64,000 nt of DNA from Comamonadaceae bacterium (GTDB taxonomy: Bacteria > Pseudomonadota > Gammaproteobacteria > Burkholderiales > Burkholderiaceae_C), in assembly GCA_021299875.1 (NCBI GenBank), contig JAJTEW010000009.1, positions 62,001 through 126,000 on the forward strand. The letters are read 5' to 3'. How positions within the stretch are numbered: the first letter of the stretch is position 1; each line of letters starts with the position of its first letter. Below are positions 8,996 through 17,492 of the stretch, one piece after another. Made by a program: the position numbers and the translations under genes. The notes under the pieces were generated by a model. It worked only from the letters and a program-made list of their open reading frames with translations, searched no databases and was not told where the DNA came from.

Positions 8996-9427
8996 TCACA
9001 CCTTGTTGAAAAGAGGATGCAGGTTGCTGTGTTTGGCGTCAAACACCTCGGGGCCGACGTCGATCTGCAGGGTGATGCCAATGTGGCGCTGCGCCATGAC
9101 CGGCGCAAAAAAAGTCTTGGCCACATCCAGCAGCGTCTGGCCAGCGCGTTGCTGCGTGGCCTCGGTGCGGCCACGGCCCATGCGCACATTCAGGTAAACA
9201 AAGGCGTAGTCACCCGTGCCACCCACTTCGCGCCCCGCTGCCCCGCCATCGGCCACCGCGTAATGCGGCGCGGGGTAAGCCAGTACACGGGTGCCGCCGG
9301 TGGGAAACACTTGCTTGGCTTCTTCGTCCTGGACGGTGAGCATGGCGTCGGCCATCTGACGGCACAAAGCGGTCATGCTGACCTCGTGGTCAAGTTGGCC
9401 GGTGTAGAGAATAACGAGATGGGGCAT
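8996..9427 (-). CDS. hpaF: 5-carboxymethyl-2-hydroxymuconate delta-isomerase
   Basis: 143 residues. This enzyme uses the N-terminal proline exposed after Met removal as its catalytic base, and ATG 9427 gives Met-Pro-His-Leu, so I prefer it over the in-frame GTG at 9433. Other family features are the Arg-rich loop (VRMGRGRT) and the C-terminal HSNLHPLF. It converts the dehydrogenated ring-cleavage product to the oxo isomer for the HpaG decarboxylase. The start lies two bases after the hpaD stop. Confidence 0.88.
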   Translation of the reverse strand: MPHLVILYTGQLDHEVSMTALCRQMADAMLTVQDEEAKQVFPTGGTRVLAYPAPHYAVADGGAAGREVGGTGDYAFVYLNVRMGRGRTEATQQRAGQTLLDVAKTFFAPVMAQRHIGITLQIDVGPEVFDAKHSNLHPLFNKV

Positions 9428-9429
9428 GG

Positions 9430-10255
9430 TCACACCCTTGTGCTTACGGCGGTGTAGCCTTCGGCGCTGCTGGCCACGGCTGCGGGAATGTGTTCGCCCT
9501 TTTGCGGCGTCACTTCGAAAATGGCATTGAGCTGGCCCGTGCCGCTGGCGCCAAAGTACGGTGTGACCATGTCCACGCCGCCGTCATACCCCGTCCAGCC
9601 CAAAGCGCCCATCAGCATGGCGGTGTCGTGCATGAAGCCTTCGCCGTGACCTTTGCTCGCATACTCGGGCAGCATCTCGCAAAAGGCTTTCCATTCGCGG
9701 TTGCCCCACATCTGCAAAACTTGCTTGTCAAGTTGCTCCAAAAACGGGCTCCAGATCTTGTGGGCAAACTCAGGGGCCAAGCCATTTTGGGCAAAACGGT
9801 GTGAGAGCGAGCCACTGGCCAAAAACGCCACCTTGCCGTCGTAATGCTTTTCCACCGCCTCGCGCATGGCCCAGCCCAAGCGGGCACTGTCGTTGAGGTA
9901 ATGCACCATGCACAGGGCCGAGACCGAAATCACTTTGAAGTGCTGGTCTTCGTTCATGTAGCGCAGCGGCACCAGCGTGCCGTATTCGGGGTCCAAGGTG
10001 GTGCTGTCGTGCGCCAGCGTTTCCACGCCGTGTTCATTGGCCACTTGGGCCAGCAGGTGGCCCGTAATTCGCATTGACCAGCCAGTGCGTGTCGAACACC
10101 ACCAAGGTGTCCACCCCCAGAGCGCGGCAGCGCCGGCTGATTTCTTTGTGGCCATCGATGGCGCTTTGGCGCGTGCCAAAGCGCGGCCCGGGGATCTCAC
10201 TCAAGTACATGCTGGGCACGTGGGTGATTTTGGCGGCGAGTGCGAGTTGGCCCAT
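9430..10255 (-). pseudogene. hpaD: Homoprotocatechuate 2,3-dioxygenase, broken by internal deletion and frameshift
   Basis: The first 60 or so residues from ATG 10255 are typical HpaD/HpcB (class III extradiol, LigB fold): KITHVPSMYLSEIPGP, then VDTLVVFDTHWLVNANY. The frame is then lost near 10062-10068. The C-terminal part (VANEHGVETLAHD, EYGTLVPLRYMN, LASGSLSHRF, GYDGGVDMVTPYFGASGTGQ) continues in another frame to 9430. Compared with the family as I remember it, about 30-35 residues are missing at the junction, including the conserved segment with the second His and the YTSNELPHF motif. The enzyme would cleave homoprotocatechuate, and this copy should be inactive unless the defect is an assembly error. 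Confidence 0.85.
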
Positions 10256-10285
10256 GGGGATGTCCTGTTGATGCGTGTGTGAGGG

Positions 10286-10681
10286 TCAGGGACTGATCAG
10301 CTCAATGTCCGGGAAGTAGCGGCGGTAGCGCCCCGCATCGCGGGTGAGCAGTTTGTAGCCATCGGCTTGCGCATGGGCGCCAATGAAGAAGTCGGGCAGT
10401 ACGCCGGTTTTGGTGCCCCCGCGTTGGCGGTATTGCCTGAAGGCCATACCTGCCAGGCGGGCTGCAGGGCGTGAGAGGTCGCGCATTTGCATACCGAGCA
10501 TGTCCACAAACTGGTCCAGGTGCGCCGGTTCGGCAGGGTGTCCGGCCAACTCGGCATAGACCACCATGTTGATGGCCAGTTGGCCGGGCTTGGCACTGCG
10601 CAGGTGATTCAGCGACCAGGGCATCCAGATCGGATCGGCCTTGTAAACGTCCAGCAGCACATTGGTGTCCACCAGGATCAT
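10286..10681 (-). CDS. vapC: PIN-domain ribonuclease toxin (VapC-like)
   Basis: 131 residues from ATG 10681, which overlaps the antitoxin stop as ATGA. A PIN domain is indicated by the N-terminal MILVDTNVLLDV (Asp5) and by the late acidic cluster around GVLPDFFIGAHA, followed by LLTRDAGRYRRYFP. VapC toxins are Mg-dependent RNases that cut tRNA or rRNA and are neutralised by VapB. It is in the middle of the hpa operon, between hpaE and hpaD, on the same strand. Confidence 0.85.
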   Translation of the reverse strand: MILVDTNVLLDVYKADPIWMPWSLNHLRSAKPGQLAINMVVYAELAGHPAEPAHLDQFVDMLGMQMRDLSRPAARLAGMAFRQYRQRGGTKTGVLPDFFIGAHAQADGYKLLTRDAGRYRRYFPDIELISP

Positions 10682-10950
10682 GGCTTGTTCCAATCTTCGC
10701 CACGCGTGATGGCCATCCACTCATCGGTACTGGGGCCGTCTTTGGCCATGCCAATGAACTGGCGGATCGGATCGTCTGGGGCCAGAAACGACAGATCGGG
10801 CTCGGGTAGTGGCTTGGCGGACGACGATTTGGCCAAGACCATGTACTCGGCCAAGGCTTCTTGCACGACATGTGATTTGGTCAATTTGCGCGAAGCACAA
10901 AACTGCGTCAAATCACGTTCAATGGCTTCAGGCAGGCGAACAGACAGCAT
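10678..10950 (-). CDS. vapB: Ribbon-helix-helix antitoxin (VapB-like)
   Basis: 90 residues. The N-terminus MLSVRLPEAIERDLTQFC followed by SHVVQEALAEYM is a ribbon-helix-helix DNA-binding fold. The acidic, Trp-rich C-terminal tail (DEWMAITRGEDW) would wrap the toxin. The stop overlaps the toxin start by four bases, the classic coupled toxin-antitoxin layout. Three copies of TGTCATAC sit just upstream and are the likely autoregulatory operator. Confidence 0.85.
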   Translation of the reverse strand: MLSVRLPEAIERDLTQFCASRKLTKSHVVQEALAEYMVLAKSSSAKPLPEPDLSFLAPDDPIRQFIGMAKDGPSTDEWMAITRGEDWNKP

Positions 10951-10960
10951 GATGGCTCCT

Positions 10961-11025
10961 TGTCATACATCAATTGAAAATTTGCACGACACAAAGTATG
11001 ACATGGATTAAATTTTTGTCATACA
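10961..11025. promoter_or_regulatory. Triple TGTCATAC operator upstream of vapB
   Basis: TGTCATACA at 10961-10969, its inverted form GTATGACA at 10996-11003, and TGTCATACA again at 11017-11025, all within 65 bases before the antitoxin start. The last copy runs into the hpaE stop codon. Repeated and inverted half-sites next to a ribbon-helix-helix antitoxin gene fit autoregulation by the VapBC complex. Confidence 0.65.
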
Positions 11026-12488
11026 CCCCAATGCGGGATGTGGTGACCGCCCAGACTCACGGCCACGTTTTTGGGCTCACAGAACACTTCGTAACTCCAG
11101 GTTCCGCCTTCGCGTCCGGTACCGCTGGCCTTGGTGCCGCCAAAGGGTTGGCGCAGGTCGCGCACGTTCTGGCTGTTGACGAAGCACATGCCCGCCTCGA
11201 CCGCAGCGGCCACGCGGTGGGCTCGGCCGAGGTTCTCGGTCCAAACGTAACTGGACAGGCCATATTCGATGTCGTTGGCTTTTTCAATCGCATCCTGCTC
11301 GTCCTTGAAGGGGATCAGGCAAGCCACCGGGCCGAAAATTTCTTCTTGCGCGATGCGCATGCGGTTGTCGACATCGGCAAATACGGTGGGCCAAACGAAG
11401 TTACCGTGCTGCACATGCGCAGGCAGATCGGCCGCGTAGCCGGGCTGGACCAGACCGCCGCACAGCATCGTGGCGCCCTCTTTGGGGCCGAGTTCGATGT
11501 AACTGCGCACCTTGGCCAGGTGGGCTTTGGAGATCATCGGGCCGACGATGGTTTTCTCGTCGAGCGGGTCGCCCACGGTGATGCGTTTGGCACGTTCGGC
11601 AAACTTGGCGGCAAAGTCGGCATAGATGCTTTGCTGCACCAGGATGCGACTGCCTGCGGTGCAGCGCTCGCCGTTGTTGCTGAAGATCATGAAAATAGCG
11701 GCGTCAAGTGCACGATCTAAATCAGCGTCTTCAAAAATCACGAACGGGCTTTTCCCACCCAGTTCCATGCTGAATTTTTTCAGACCCGCGCTTTGTACGA
11801 TGCGGTTGCCGGTGACGGTGGAGCCGGTGAAGCTGATGGCGCGCACATCGCGGTGCGAGACCAGCGGCTCGCCCGCTTCTTTACCGTAACCATGCACCAG
11901 GTTCAGCACGCCAGCGGGCACGCCCGCTTCCAGCGCCAGCTCGCCCAAACGCGCAGCGCTCATGGGCGAAAGCTCGCTCATCTTGAGCACCGCGGTGTTG
12001 CCAAAGGCCAGGCACGGTGCGACTTTCCAGGTGGCGGTCATGAAAGGCACGTTCCAGGGGCTGATGAGGGCGCACACGCCCACCGGGTGAAACAGCGTGT
12101 AGTTCAGGTGCGTGGGGGTGGGGTAGGTGTGGCCGTCCACACGGGTGCACATCTCGGCAAAGTAGTGGAAGTTGTCGGCCGCACGCGGCACCAACTGCTT
12201 GCCGGTTTGGCTGATGGTCTGGCCGCAGTCTTTCGTCTCGGTCTCTGAAATTTCAGGCACGTGTTTCGTGATCAGGTCACCCAGCTTGCGCATGATCTTG
12301 GCGCGCTCGGTGGCGGGTGTGTTGGCCCACTTGGGGAAAGCGGCCTTGGCGGCGGCCACCGCGGCGTTCACTTCTGCCTCGCCCCCCGAGGCGACTTCGG
12401 CCAGCACTTCTTGGGTGGCCGGGTTGACGGTTTCAAAGTATTCGCGGCCTGCGACTTGGGTGCCATTGATGAGGTGGTCAATTTTCAT
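11019..12488 (-). CDS. hpaE: 5-carboxymethyl-2-hydroxymuconate semialdehyde dehydrogenase
   Basis: 489 residues, the family's normal length. The aldehyde dehydrogenase signature is complete: Rossmann SPWNVPFM, catalytic Glu242 in MELGGKSP, catalytic Cys276 in NNGERCTAGSR, and a C-terminal FGGTKASGTGREGG. It oxidises the ring-cleavage semialdehyde with NAD+ to 5-carboxymethyl-2-hydroxymuconate. It follows hpaG2 by eight bases and is separated from hpaD by the VapBC insertion. Confidence 0.92.
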   Translation of the reverse strand: MKIDHLINGTQVAGREYFETVNPATQEVLAEVASGGEAEVNAAVAAAKAAFPKWANTPATERAKIMRKLGDLITKHVPEISETETKDCGQTISQTGKQLVPRAADNFHYFAEMCTRVDGHTYPTPTHLNYTLFHPVGVCALISPWNVPFMTATWKVAPCLAFGNTAVLKMSELSPMSAARLGELALEAGVPAGVLNLVHGYGKEAGEPLVSHRDVRAISFTGSTVTGNRIVQSAGLKKFSMELGGKSPFVIFEDADLDRALDAAIFMIFSNNGERCTAGSRILVQQSIYADFAAKFAERAKRITVGDPLDEKTIVGPMISKAHLAKVRSYIELGPKEGATMLCGGLVQPGYAADLPAHVQHGNFVWPTVFADVDNRMRIAQEEIFGPVACLIPFKDEQDAIEKANDIEYGLSSYVWTENLGRAHRVAAAVEAGMCFVNSQNVRDLRQPFGGTKASGTGREGGTWSYEVFCEPKNVAVSLGGHHIPHWGV

Positions 12489-12496
12489 GGTGTTGC

Positions 12497-13255
12497 TTAG
12501 ACAAGGGTGTTGGTGAGCGCCCCGATGCTGTCGATCTCGGTCACGACCACATCGCCCGGGTTCACGTTCACGATGCCGTCGGGTGTGCCCGTGAGGATCA
12601 GGTCGCCGGGTTGAAGCGTCATGAAGCTGCTGAAGTATTCGATCAAGGTGGGCACGTCGAACACCATGTCGGCGGTGTTGCCACGTTGTGTGACTTGGCC
12701 ATTCACGGTGGTCTGCAGCTTGAGTGCCATGGGGTTGGGGACATCTGCGGCATCGACCAGCCAGGGGCCAATGGGCGTGCAGGTGTCGCGGTTTTTCACG
12801 CGCAGGTTGGGGCGGTACCAGTTTTCCAGGTAGTCGCGGATGGCGTAGTCGTTGGCCACGGTGTAGCCACCGACAAAGTCATAAGCATCGGCTTTCTTCA
12901 CGCGCCGCGCGGTGCGGCCGATCACCACGGCCAGCTCACATTCGTAATGCATGTATCTCACGTCTGCAGGTCGCCGGGTCAGCGCTCTGTGCCCGATCAG
13001 CGAGGCCTCGCCCTTCATGAAGGCCAGCGGCTCTTCGGGCGCCTTGAAGGCGAGTTCTTTGGCGTGGTCGGCGTAGTTCAGGCCCAGCGCGATCACGGTG
13101 CGCGGCTGCTTCACAGGCATGAGCGGGGGCAACCAGACGACGTCGTCAAAACCCACAAGCTGGCCCTTGTGCGGGCCTTGGGTGATGCGCAACTGACCTT
13201 CTGACTCGACGGCTTGCTGGATGGCGCCGGACCAGGCGATGCGTGCGTGCTTCAT
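12497..13255 (-). CDS. hpaG2: HpaG C-terminal-type FAH enzyme (isomerase/decarboxylase)
   Basis: 252 residues from ATG 13255 (overlaps the hpaG1 stop by four bases). Fumarylacetoacetate-hydrolase fold: ALGLNYADHAKE, YECELAVVIG with metal-binding Glu residues, GYTVANDYAIRDY, RDTCTPIGPWLV and LILTGTPDGI. In enterics HpaG is one tandem-domain protein; here the two halves are separate coupled genes, as known in several betaproteobacteria. Together they decarboxylate 5-oxo-pent-3-ene-1,2,5-tricarboxylate and isomerise the product. Confidence 0.9.
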   Translation of the reverse strand: MKHARIAWSGAIQQAVESEGQLRITQGPHKGQLVGFDDVVWLPPLMPVKQPRTVIALGLNYADHAKELAFKAPEEPLAFMKGEASLIGHRALTRRPADVRYMHYECELAVVIGRTARRVKKADAYDFVGGYTVANDYAIRDYLENWYRPNLRVKNRDTCTPIGPWLVDAADVPNPMALKLQTTVNGQVTQRGNTADMVFDVPTLIEYFSSFMTLQPGDLILTGTPDGIVNVNPGDVVVTEIDSIGALTNTLV

Positions 13256-13914
13256 GCGGCACCTCCAACTTGCACCGACACTGACGAAAAGCCCGGCGCA
13301 GAAATTTCCACCCGATCCCCGGCTTTGGCGCGAGGGCGCGAACCATCGGCCAAGCAATCGGTGCCCACCATCAACACGTCGCCGGCTTGCAGCGTCATGA
13401 ATTCGCCGACATCGGTCAGCAGCGCAGGCAAGTCCCGCATCAATTCGCGCAAATCCACGGTTTGCACACGTTCGCCATTACAACTTACTTCGATCTGCAG
13501 CGCGACCCAATCCGTCACATGGCCCGTTGTGGCCTGCTGCGGCAAAGCCAGAAAACCATCACGGCAACGGAACTTGACCGGCGGACGGAAGTAGCTCGCG
13601 TGCGGCACCGACCAGTCACACAGCAGCACGGCGCCCGCCACTTGGCCATCGTCACCGATCACCAGGCCCAACGTGGCGCCGATGTCGACTTCGGTCACGC
13701 CGTCTTGCAGCAGCAGGCCTTGCCCGACGGGGCTGAAGGTGTTGGCGCTTTTCACATAAAGGATGGGCGCTTGGGGTGCGGCCTTGTGCGGGTCTTGTGT
13801 CATGCGCGGGGCCCACAGGTTCCACTCGCGGCGAAAGTTCAGCAAAGTGCCGTACACCGTGCCTTGGGGCTGCCAAAGCCGATGAAGCAGGGGGTTTGGG
13901 GGGATCTTGGGCAT
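13252..13914 (-). CDS. hpaG1: HpaG N-terminal-type FAH subunit
   Basis: 220 residues with the same FAH fold but a divergent active-site segment. VYGTLLNFRREW and PILYVKSANTFSP replace the usual start, followed by DIGATLGLVIGD and LQAGDVLMVGTD. It matches the N-terminal half of the fused HpaG. It is coupled to hpaG2 by an ATGA overlap and lies three bases after hpaR, so regulator and pathway genes share one transcript from the HpaR-controlled promoter. Confidence 0.87.
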   Translation of the reverse strand: MPKIPPNPLLHRLWQPQGTVYGTLLNFRREWNLWAPRMTQDPHKAAPQAPILYVKSANTFSPVGQGLLLQDGVTEVDIGATLGLVIGDDGQVAGAVLLCDWSVPHASYFRPPVKFRCRDGFLALPQQATTGHVTDWVALQIEVSCNGERVQTVDLRELMRDLPALLTDVGEFMTLQAGDVLMVGTDCLADGSRPRAKAGDRVEISAPGFSSVSVQVGGAA

Positions 13915-13917
13915 CGC

Positions 13918-14409
13918 TTATTCCTTGGACGTCGCGTTATCGGATTTTTGGGACTGACCGCCGGGCACTTCCAGGGCAATCAACTGGTCCAGCAAGTTGT
14001 ACAAAGCCGTCAGTTGCGAGGGCCCCAAATGCTGCGCCATCCAGCTGTAATGCGCCTCGATGGTTTGCGACAAGGCCTGCACTTTGGCCAGTCCTGCTGC
14101 CGTCGCGCGCACCACCGTGCGGCGGGCGTCTTGCGGGCAACGCTGGCGCTCAATCAGGCCATCGCGTTCCATCCGGGCCAGCACACCCGTCAAGCTGGGG
14201 CCCAACAAAAAGGCTTCGGTGGCCACACGGCCGGTTTCAACCCCGCTGGGCTCGTGCGCATGCTCACCCAACACACGCAAAACGCGCCATTGTTGGTCTG
14301 ACAGTCCGTGTTCTCGCAAACTCGGCCGAGTGTGCAGCATCACCGCCTCACGGGCTTCGAGCAAAAGCCGGGGCAGGTTACGGTGGACAAAAGAAGGCTT
14401 GGCAGTCAT
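13918..14409 (-). CDS. hpaR: MarR-family repressor of the homoprotocatechuate operon
   Basis: 163 residues with a MarR winged helix: LSDQQWRVLRVLGEH, LGPSLTGVLARMERDGLI, then the wing DARRTVVRATAAG. Its position as first gene before hpaG1, and its length, match HpaR/HpcR, which repress the pathway until the aromatic substrate binds. A perfect 16-bp palindrome three bases upstream of the start codon is the expected operator, indicating autorepression of the whole operon. Confidence 0.88.
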   Translation of the reverse strand: MTAKPSFVHRNLPRLLLEAREAVMLHTRPSLREHGLSDQQWRVLRVLGEHAHEPSGVETGRVATEAFLLGPSLTGVLARMERDGLIERQRCPQDARRTVVRATAAGLAKVQALSQTIEAHYSWMAQHLGPSQLTALYNLLDQLIALEVPGGQSQKSDNATSKE

Positions 14410-14411
14410 TT

Positions 14412-14427
14412 ATTTAACATGTTAAAT
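14412..14427. promoter_or_regulatory. HpaR operator palindrome
   Basis: ATTTAACATGTTAAAT is a perfect 16-bp inverted repeat immediately before the hpaR start at 14409. Size, symmetry and AT-richness are typical for MarR proteins. Flanking CATT and GAATG extend the symmetry imperfectly. Binding here would block ribosome access and transcription of the operon. Confidence 0.75.
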
Positions 14428-14537
14428 GAATGCACGGTCTTTGACAACAGGGTTTGTTCTCTCCTGGACTCCTGGAGGCATCGCCTGTGTCTTTTGGGTT
14501 TCACCTAAGATGAGGTCTCCCTATTTCTGTTTGTCCC

Positions 14538-15581
14538 ATGTCTGCACTTGATTTGTTCCAACAGCTGGCCGCGCCCATCATCCAAGCCCCCATGGCGGGC
14601 TCACAAAACCACCGCTTGTCCTTGGCCGTGTGTGCCGCCGGCGGGCTGGGCTCACTGCCCGCCGCCATGCTGGGCCCGGAAGCTTTGCAGGCCGAATTGC
14701 AAGCCCTGCAAGCGGCCACTGCAGCCCCTTACAACGTCAACTTTTTTTGCCACACCCCGCCGCCAGATGATGCGGCGCGCCAAGCCCAATGGCATGCGGC
14801 CTTGGCGCCCTATTACCGCGAGTTCGACCTTGACCCGACCAACATCCCCTCAGGCCCTGGGCGGGTGCCTTTTAACCACGACAGTGCGGATGTGCTGGAA
14901 GCCTTTCGCCCAGCGGTGGTGAGCTTTCACTTTGGCCTGCCTGCGCCCGACTTGTTGGCGCGTGTCAAAAGCTGGGGCAGTTGGGTGCTGTCGTCGGCCA
15001 CCACGGTGCGAGAGGCGCTGTGGTTGCAAGCCCATGGCGCAGACGCCGTGATCGCGCAAGGTCTGGAGGCAGGCGGGCACCGGGGCATGTTCTTGACCGA
15101 CGACCTGAGCACCCAAATGGGCACCTTCGCGCTCTTGCCCCAAATCGTTCAGGCGGTGCAACTGCCCGTGATCGCCGCCGGGGGCATTGGCTCTGCCCAA
15201 GGCGTGGTTGCGGCCCAAGCCCTGGGCGCATCAGGTGTGCAAGTTGGCACGGCCTATTTATGCAGCCACGAGGCCACCACCAACGCCCTGCACCGTGCAG
15301 CCTTGCAGTCACCCGCGGGCCAGCACACGGCCCTGACCCGCTTGTTCAGTGGGCGCCCAGCGCGCGGCATCGTCAACCGCTTGATGCGCGAGCTCGGCCC
15401 ATTGAACCCTGCAGCACCGGCTTTTCCCTTGGCCACGGCGGGCATCGCCCCTTTGCGTGCCGCTGCGGAAGCTCAGGGCTTGAGCGATTTCACGCCCCTG
15501 TGGTCGGGCCAGAACGCCGCCACCGCACGCAGCCTGAGCGCGGCGGACATCACCCGGAACTTGGTGAACGCTTGGCGTTGA
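14538..15581 (+). CDS. Nitronate monooxygenase (NPD-family flavoprotein)
   Basis: 347 residues with an FMN-binding TIM barrel. The N-terminal PIIQAPMAG, the AAGGLGSLPAA strand, QGLEAGGHRGMF and the phosphate-binding VIAAGGIGSAQGVVAA are diagnostic of class I nitronate monooxygenase/2-nitropropane dioxygenase. It detoxifies alkyl nitronates such as propionate-3-nitronate using FMN and O2. It is divergent from hpaR, with about 130 bases between them, and is followed closely by radA on the same strand. Confidence 0.88.
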   Translation: MSALDLFQQLAAPIIQAPMAGSQNHRLSLAVCAAGGLGSLPAAMLGPEALQAELQALQAATAAPYNVNFFCHTPPPDDAARQAQWHAALAPYYREFDLDPTNIPSGPGRVPFNHDSADVLEAFRPAVVSFHFGLPAPDLLARVKSWGSWVLSSATTVREALWLQAHGADAVIAQGLEAGGHRGMFLTDDLSTQMGTFALLPQIVQAVQLPVIAAGGIGSAQGVVAAQALGASGVQVGTAYLCSHEATTNALHRAALQSPAGQHTALTRLFSGRPARGIVNRLMRELGPLNPAAPAFPLATAGIAPLRAAAEAQGLSDFTPLWSGQNAATARSLSAADITRNLVNAWR

Positions 15582-15611
15582 GCGGCGCGACCTGAAAGGC
15601 ACAATCGCCCC

Positions 15612-16997
15612 ATGGCCAAAGACAAATCGATATTCACCTGCACCGAATGCGGTGGCACCAGCGCCCGCTGGATGGGCAAGTGCCCCAGCTGCAACGCCTG
15701 GAACACCTTGATCGAGGGTTCGAGCGAACCGGTTGCAGCCAAAAACCGCTTTGGTTCGGTCCATGCCTCGCTGGCGCCCACGTCGGAAGTGCTGCCCCTG
15801 GCCCAGATCGAGGCGGCCGACTTTGAACGCCACCCCACCGGCATCGACGAGCTCGACCGGGTGCTCGGCGGTGGCATGGTCGAAGGCGGGGTGGTGCTGA
15901 TCGGCGGCGACCCGGGCATTGGCAAATCCACCTTGCTGCTGCAAGCGGTGGATGCGCTGCAGCGCAGCGGCATGAACACCTTGTATGTGACGGGCGAAGA
16001 AAGTGGCGCGCAAGTGGCCATGCGTTCGCGCCGCTTGGGCCTGCCGGACTCGCAAGTGCCGGTATTGCCCGAGATCCAGCTCGAGAAAATATTGCACACC
16101 CTGCAATCGCGCCAACCGGACATCGCCATCATCGACTCCATCCAGACGGTGTATTCGGACCAACTGACCAGCGCGCCCGGCTCGGTGGCCCAAGTGCGCG
16201 AATGCGCGGCGCACCTGACGCGCACCGCCAAATCCACCGGCACCACCATCGTGCTGGTAGGCCACGTCACCAAAGAAGGGGCCCTGGCTGGCCCCCGTGT
16301 GCTGGAGCACATGGTGGACACGGTGCTGTACTTCGAGGGCGACACGCATTCCAACTTCCGCCTGATCCGCGCCATCAAGAACCGCTTTGGCGCGGTGAAC
16401 GAGATCGGCGTTTTTGCCATGACCGAAAAAGGCCTGAAAGGCGTGAGCAACCCCAGCGCCATCTTTTTAAGTCAGCATGCCGAGCCGGTGCCTGGCAGCT
16501 GTGTGATGGTCACGCTCGAAGGCACCCGCCCGTTGCTGGTCGAGATTCAAGCTTTGGTGGACAGCGGCGGCCCATCGCCTCGCCGCTTGTCTGTGGGCCT
16601 GGACCGCGACCGATTGGCCATGCTGCTGGCCGTGCTGCACCGCCATGCGGGCGTGGCCTGCATGGACCAGGACGTGTTTGTGAACGCGGTGGGCGGCGTG
16701 CGCATCAGCGAACCCGCGGCCGACCTGGCGGTCATGCTGGCCATCACCAGCAGCCTGCGTGGCAAAGCTTTGCCCAAAGGCTTCATCGCTTTTGGCGAGG
16801 TGGGCTTGGCCGGGGAGGTGCGCCCAGCGCCGCGCGGTCAAGACCGATTGAAAGAGGCCGCCAAACTCGGCTTCAAAGTGGCGGTGGTGCCCAAAGCGAA
16901 TGCCCCCAAGAAAAACGACAAGTCCTTTGAAGGCCTGTCGATTTACCCGGTCGAGCGCATCGAAGAAGCCATGCAAGTGGTGCGGGGATTGGATTGA
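15612..16997 (+). CDS. radA: DNA repair protein RadA
   Basis: 461 residues with the complete RadA layout. An N-terminal C4 zinc finger (Cys10, Cys13, Cys24, Cys27), a RecA-like ATPase with Walker A GGDPGIGKST (97-106), the RadA-specific KNRFG motif near residue 257 and a C-terminal Lon-protease-like domain lacking the catalytic Ser. RadA drives branch migration in recombination. It is 30 bases downstream of the nitronate monooxygenase gene and may share its transcript. Confidence 0.96.
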   Translation: MAKDKSIFTCTECGGTSARWMGKCPSCNAWNTLIEGSSEPVAAKNRFGSVHASLAPTSEVLPLAQIEAADFERHPTGIDELDRVLGGGMVEGGVVLIGGDPGIGKSTLLLQAVDALQRSGMNTLYVTGEESGAQVAMRSRRLGLPDSQVPVLPEIQLEKILHTLQSRQPDIAIIDSIQTVYSDQLTSAPGSVAQVRECAAHLTRTAKSTGTTIVLVGHVTKEGALAGPRVLEHMVDTVLYFEGDTHSNFRLIRAIKNRFGAVNEIGVFAMTEKGLKGVSNPSAIFLSQHAEPVPGSCVMVTLEGTRPLLVEIQALVDSGGPSPRRLSVGLDRDRLAMLLAVLHRHAGVACMDQDVFVNAVGGVRISEPAADLAVMLAITSSLRGKALPKGFIAFGEVGLAGEVRPAPRGQDRLKEAAKLGFKVAVVPKANAPKKNDKSFEGLSIYPVERIEEAMQVVRGLD

Positions 16998-17042
16998 TCT
17001 GGCATTCGATGCCAATCGGCAATCAAGGCACAATCTGCCCCC

Positions 17043-17444
17043 ATGAATTTCACCAAAATCATCGCGCCTCTGGCCATTGTTGTTTTCACCATTGGGGCCT
17101 GGCAGGCCTTTCAATGGGCCGGCATTGCCCTGGCCTTGGGCGGTGTGGTCATGTGGGTGCTGCTGCACTTCACCCGCATGGTCACCATCCTGAAAAAAGC
17201 GGCCAATCGGCCCATCGGCCATGTGGCCAGCGCCGTCATGCTCAATGCCAAGTTGAAAAAAGGCGTCAATTTGATGCACGTGATCGCCATGACCCGCTCA
17301 TTGGGCAAGCTTTTGACAGAAAAAGACGCCCAACCCGAGATATTCTCCTGGACCGATGCCAGCGAGTCGGTGGTCACCTGTACTTTTGTCGGCGGCAAGT
17401 TGACCGAGTGGGTGCTGGTACGCCCCGAACAGGTCAGCCCTTAA
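17043..17444 (+). CDS. Conserved membrane protein of Burkholderiales
   Basis: 133 residues. Two hydrophobic helices lie in the first 45 residues (IIAPLAIVVFTIGAW and ALALGGVVMWVLLHF), followed by a soluble cytoplasmic tail. I recognise the general type as a conserved small protein adjacent to radA and ilvE in related genomes, but no function is known to me. It is followed 48 bases later by ilvE. Confidence 0.7.
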   Translation: MNFTKIIAPLAIVVFTIGAWQAFQWAGIALALGGVVMWVLLHFTRMVTILKKAANRPIGHVASAVMLNAKLKKGVNLMHVIAMTRSLGKLLTEKDAQPEIFSWTDASESVVTCTFVGGKLTEWVLVRPEQVSP

Positions 17445-17492
17445 AATTGCCGTTTTGCACTGTTTAATGCCCCTTCTTCAAAGGACACTTTC

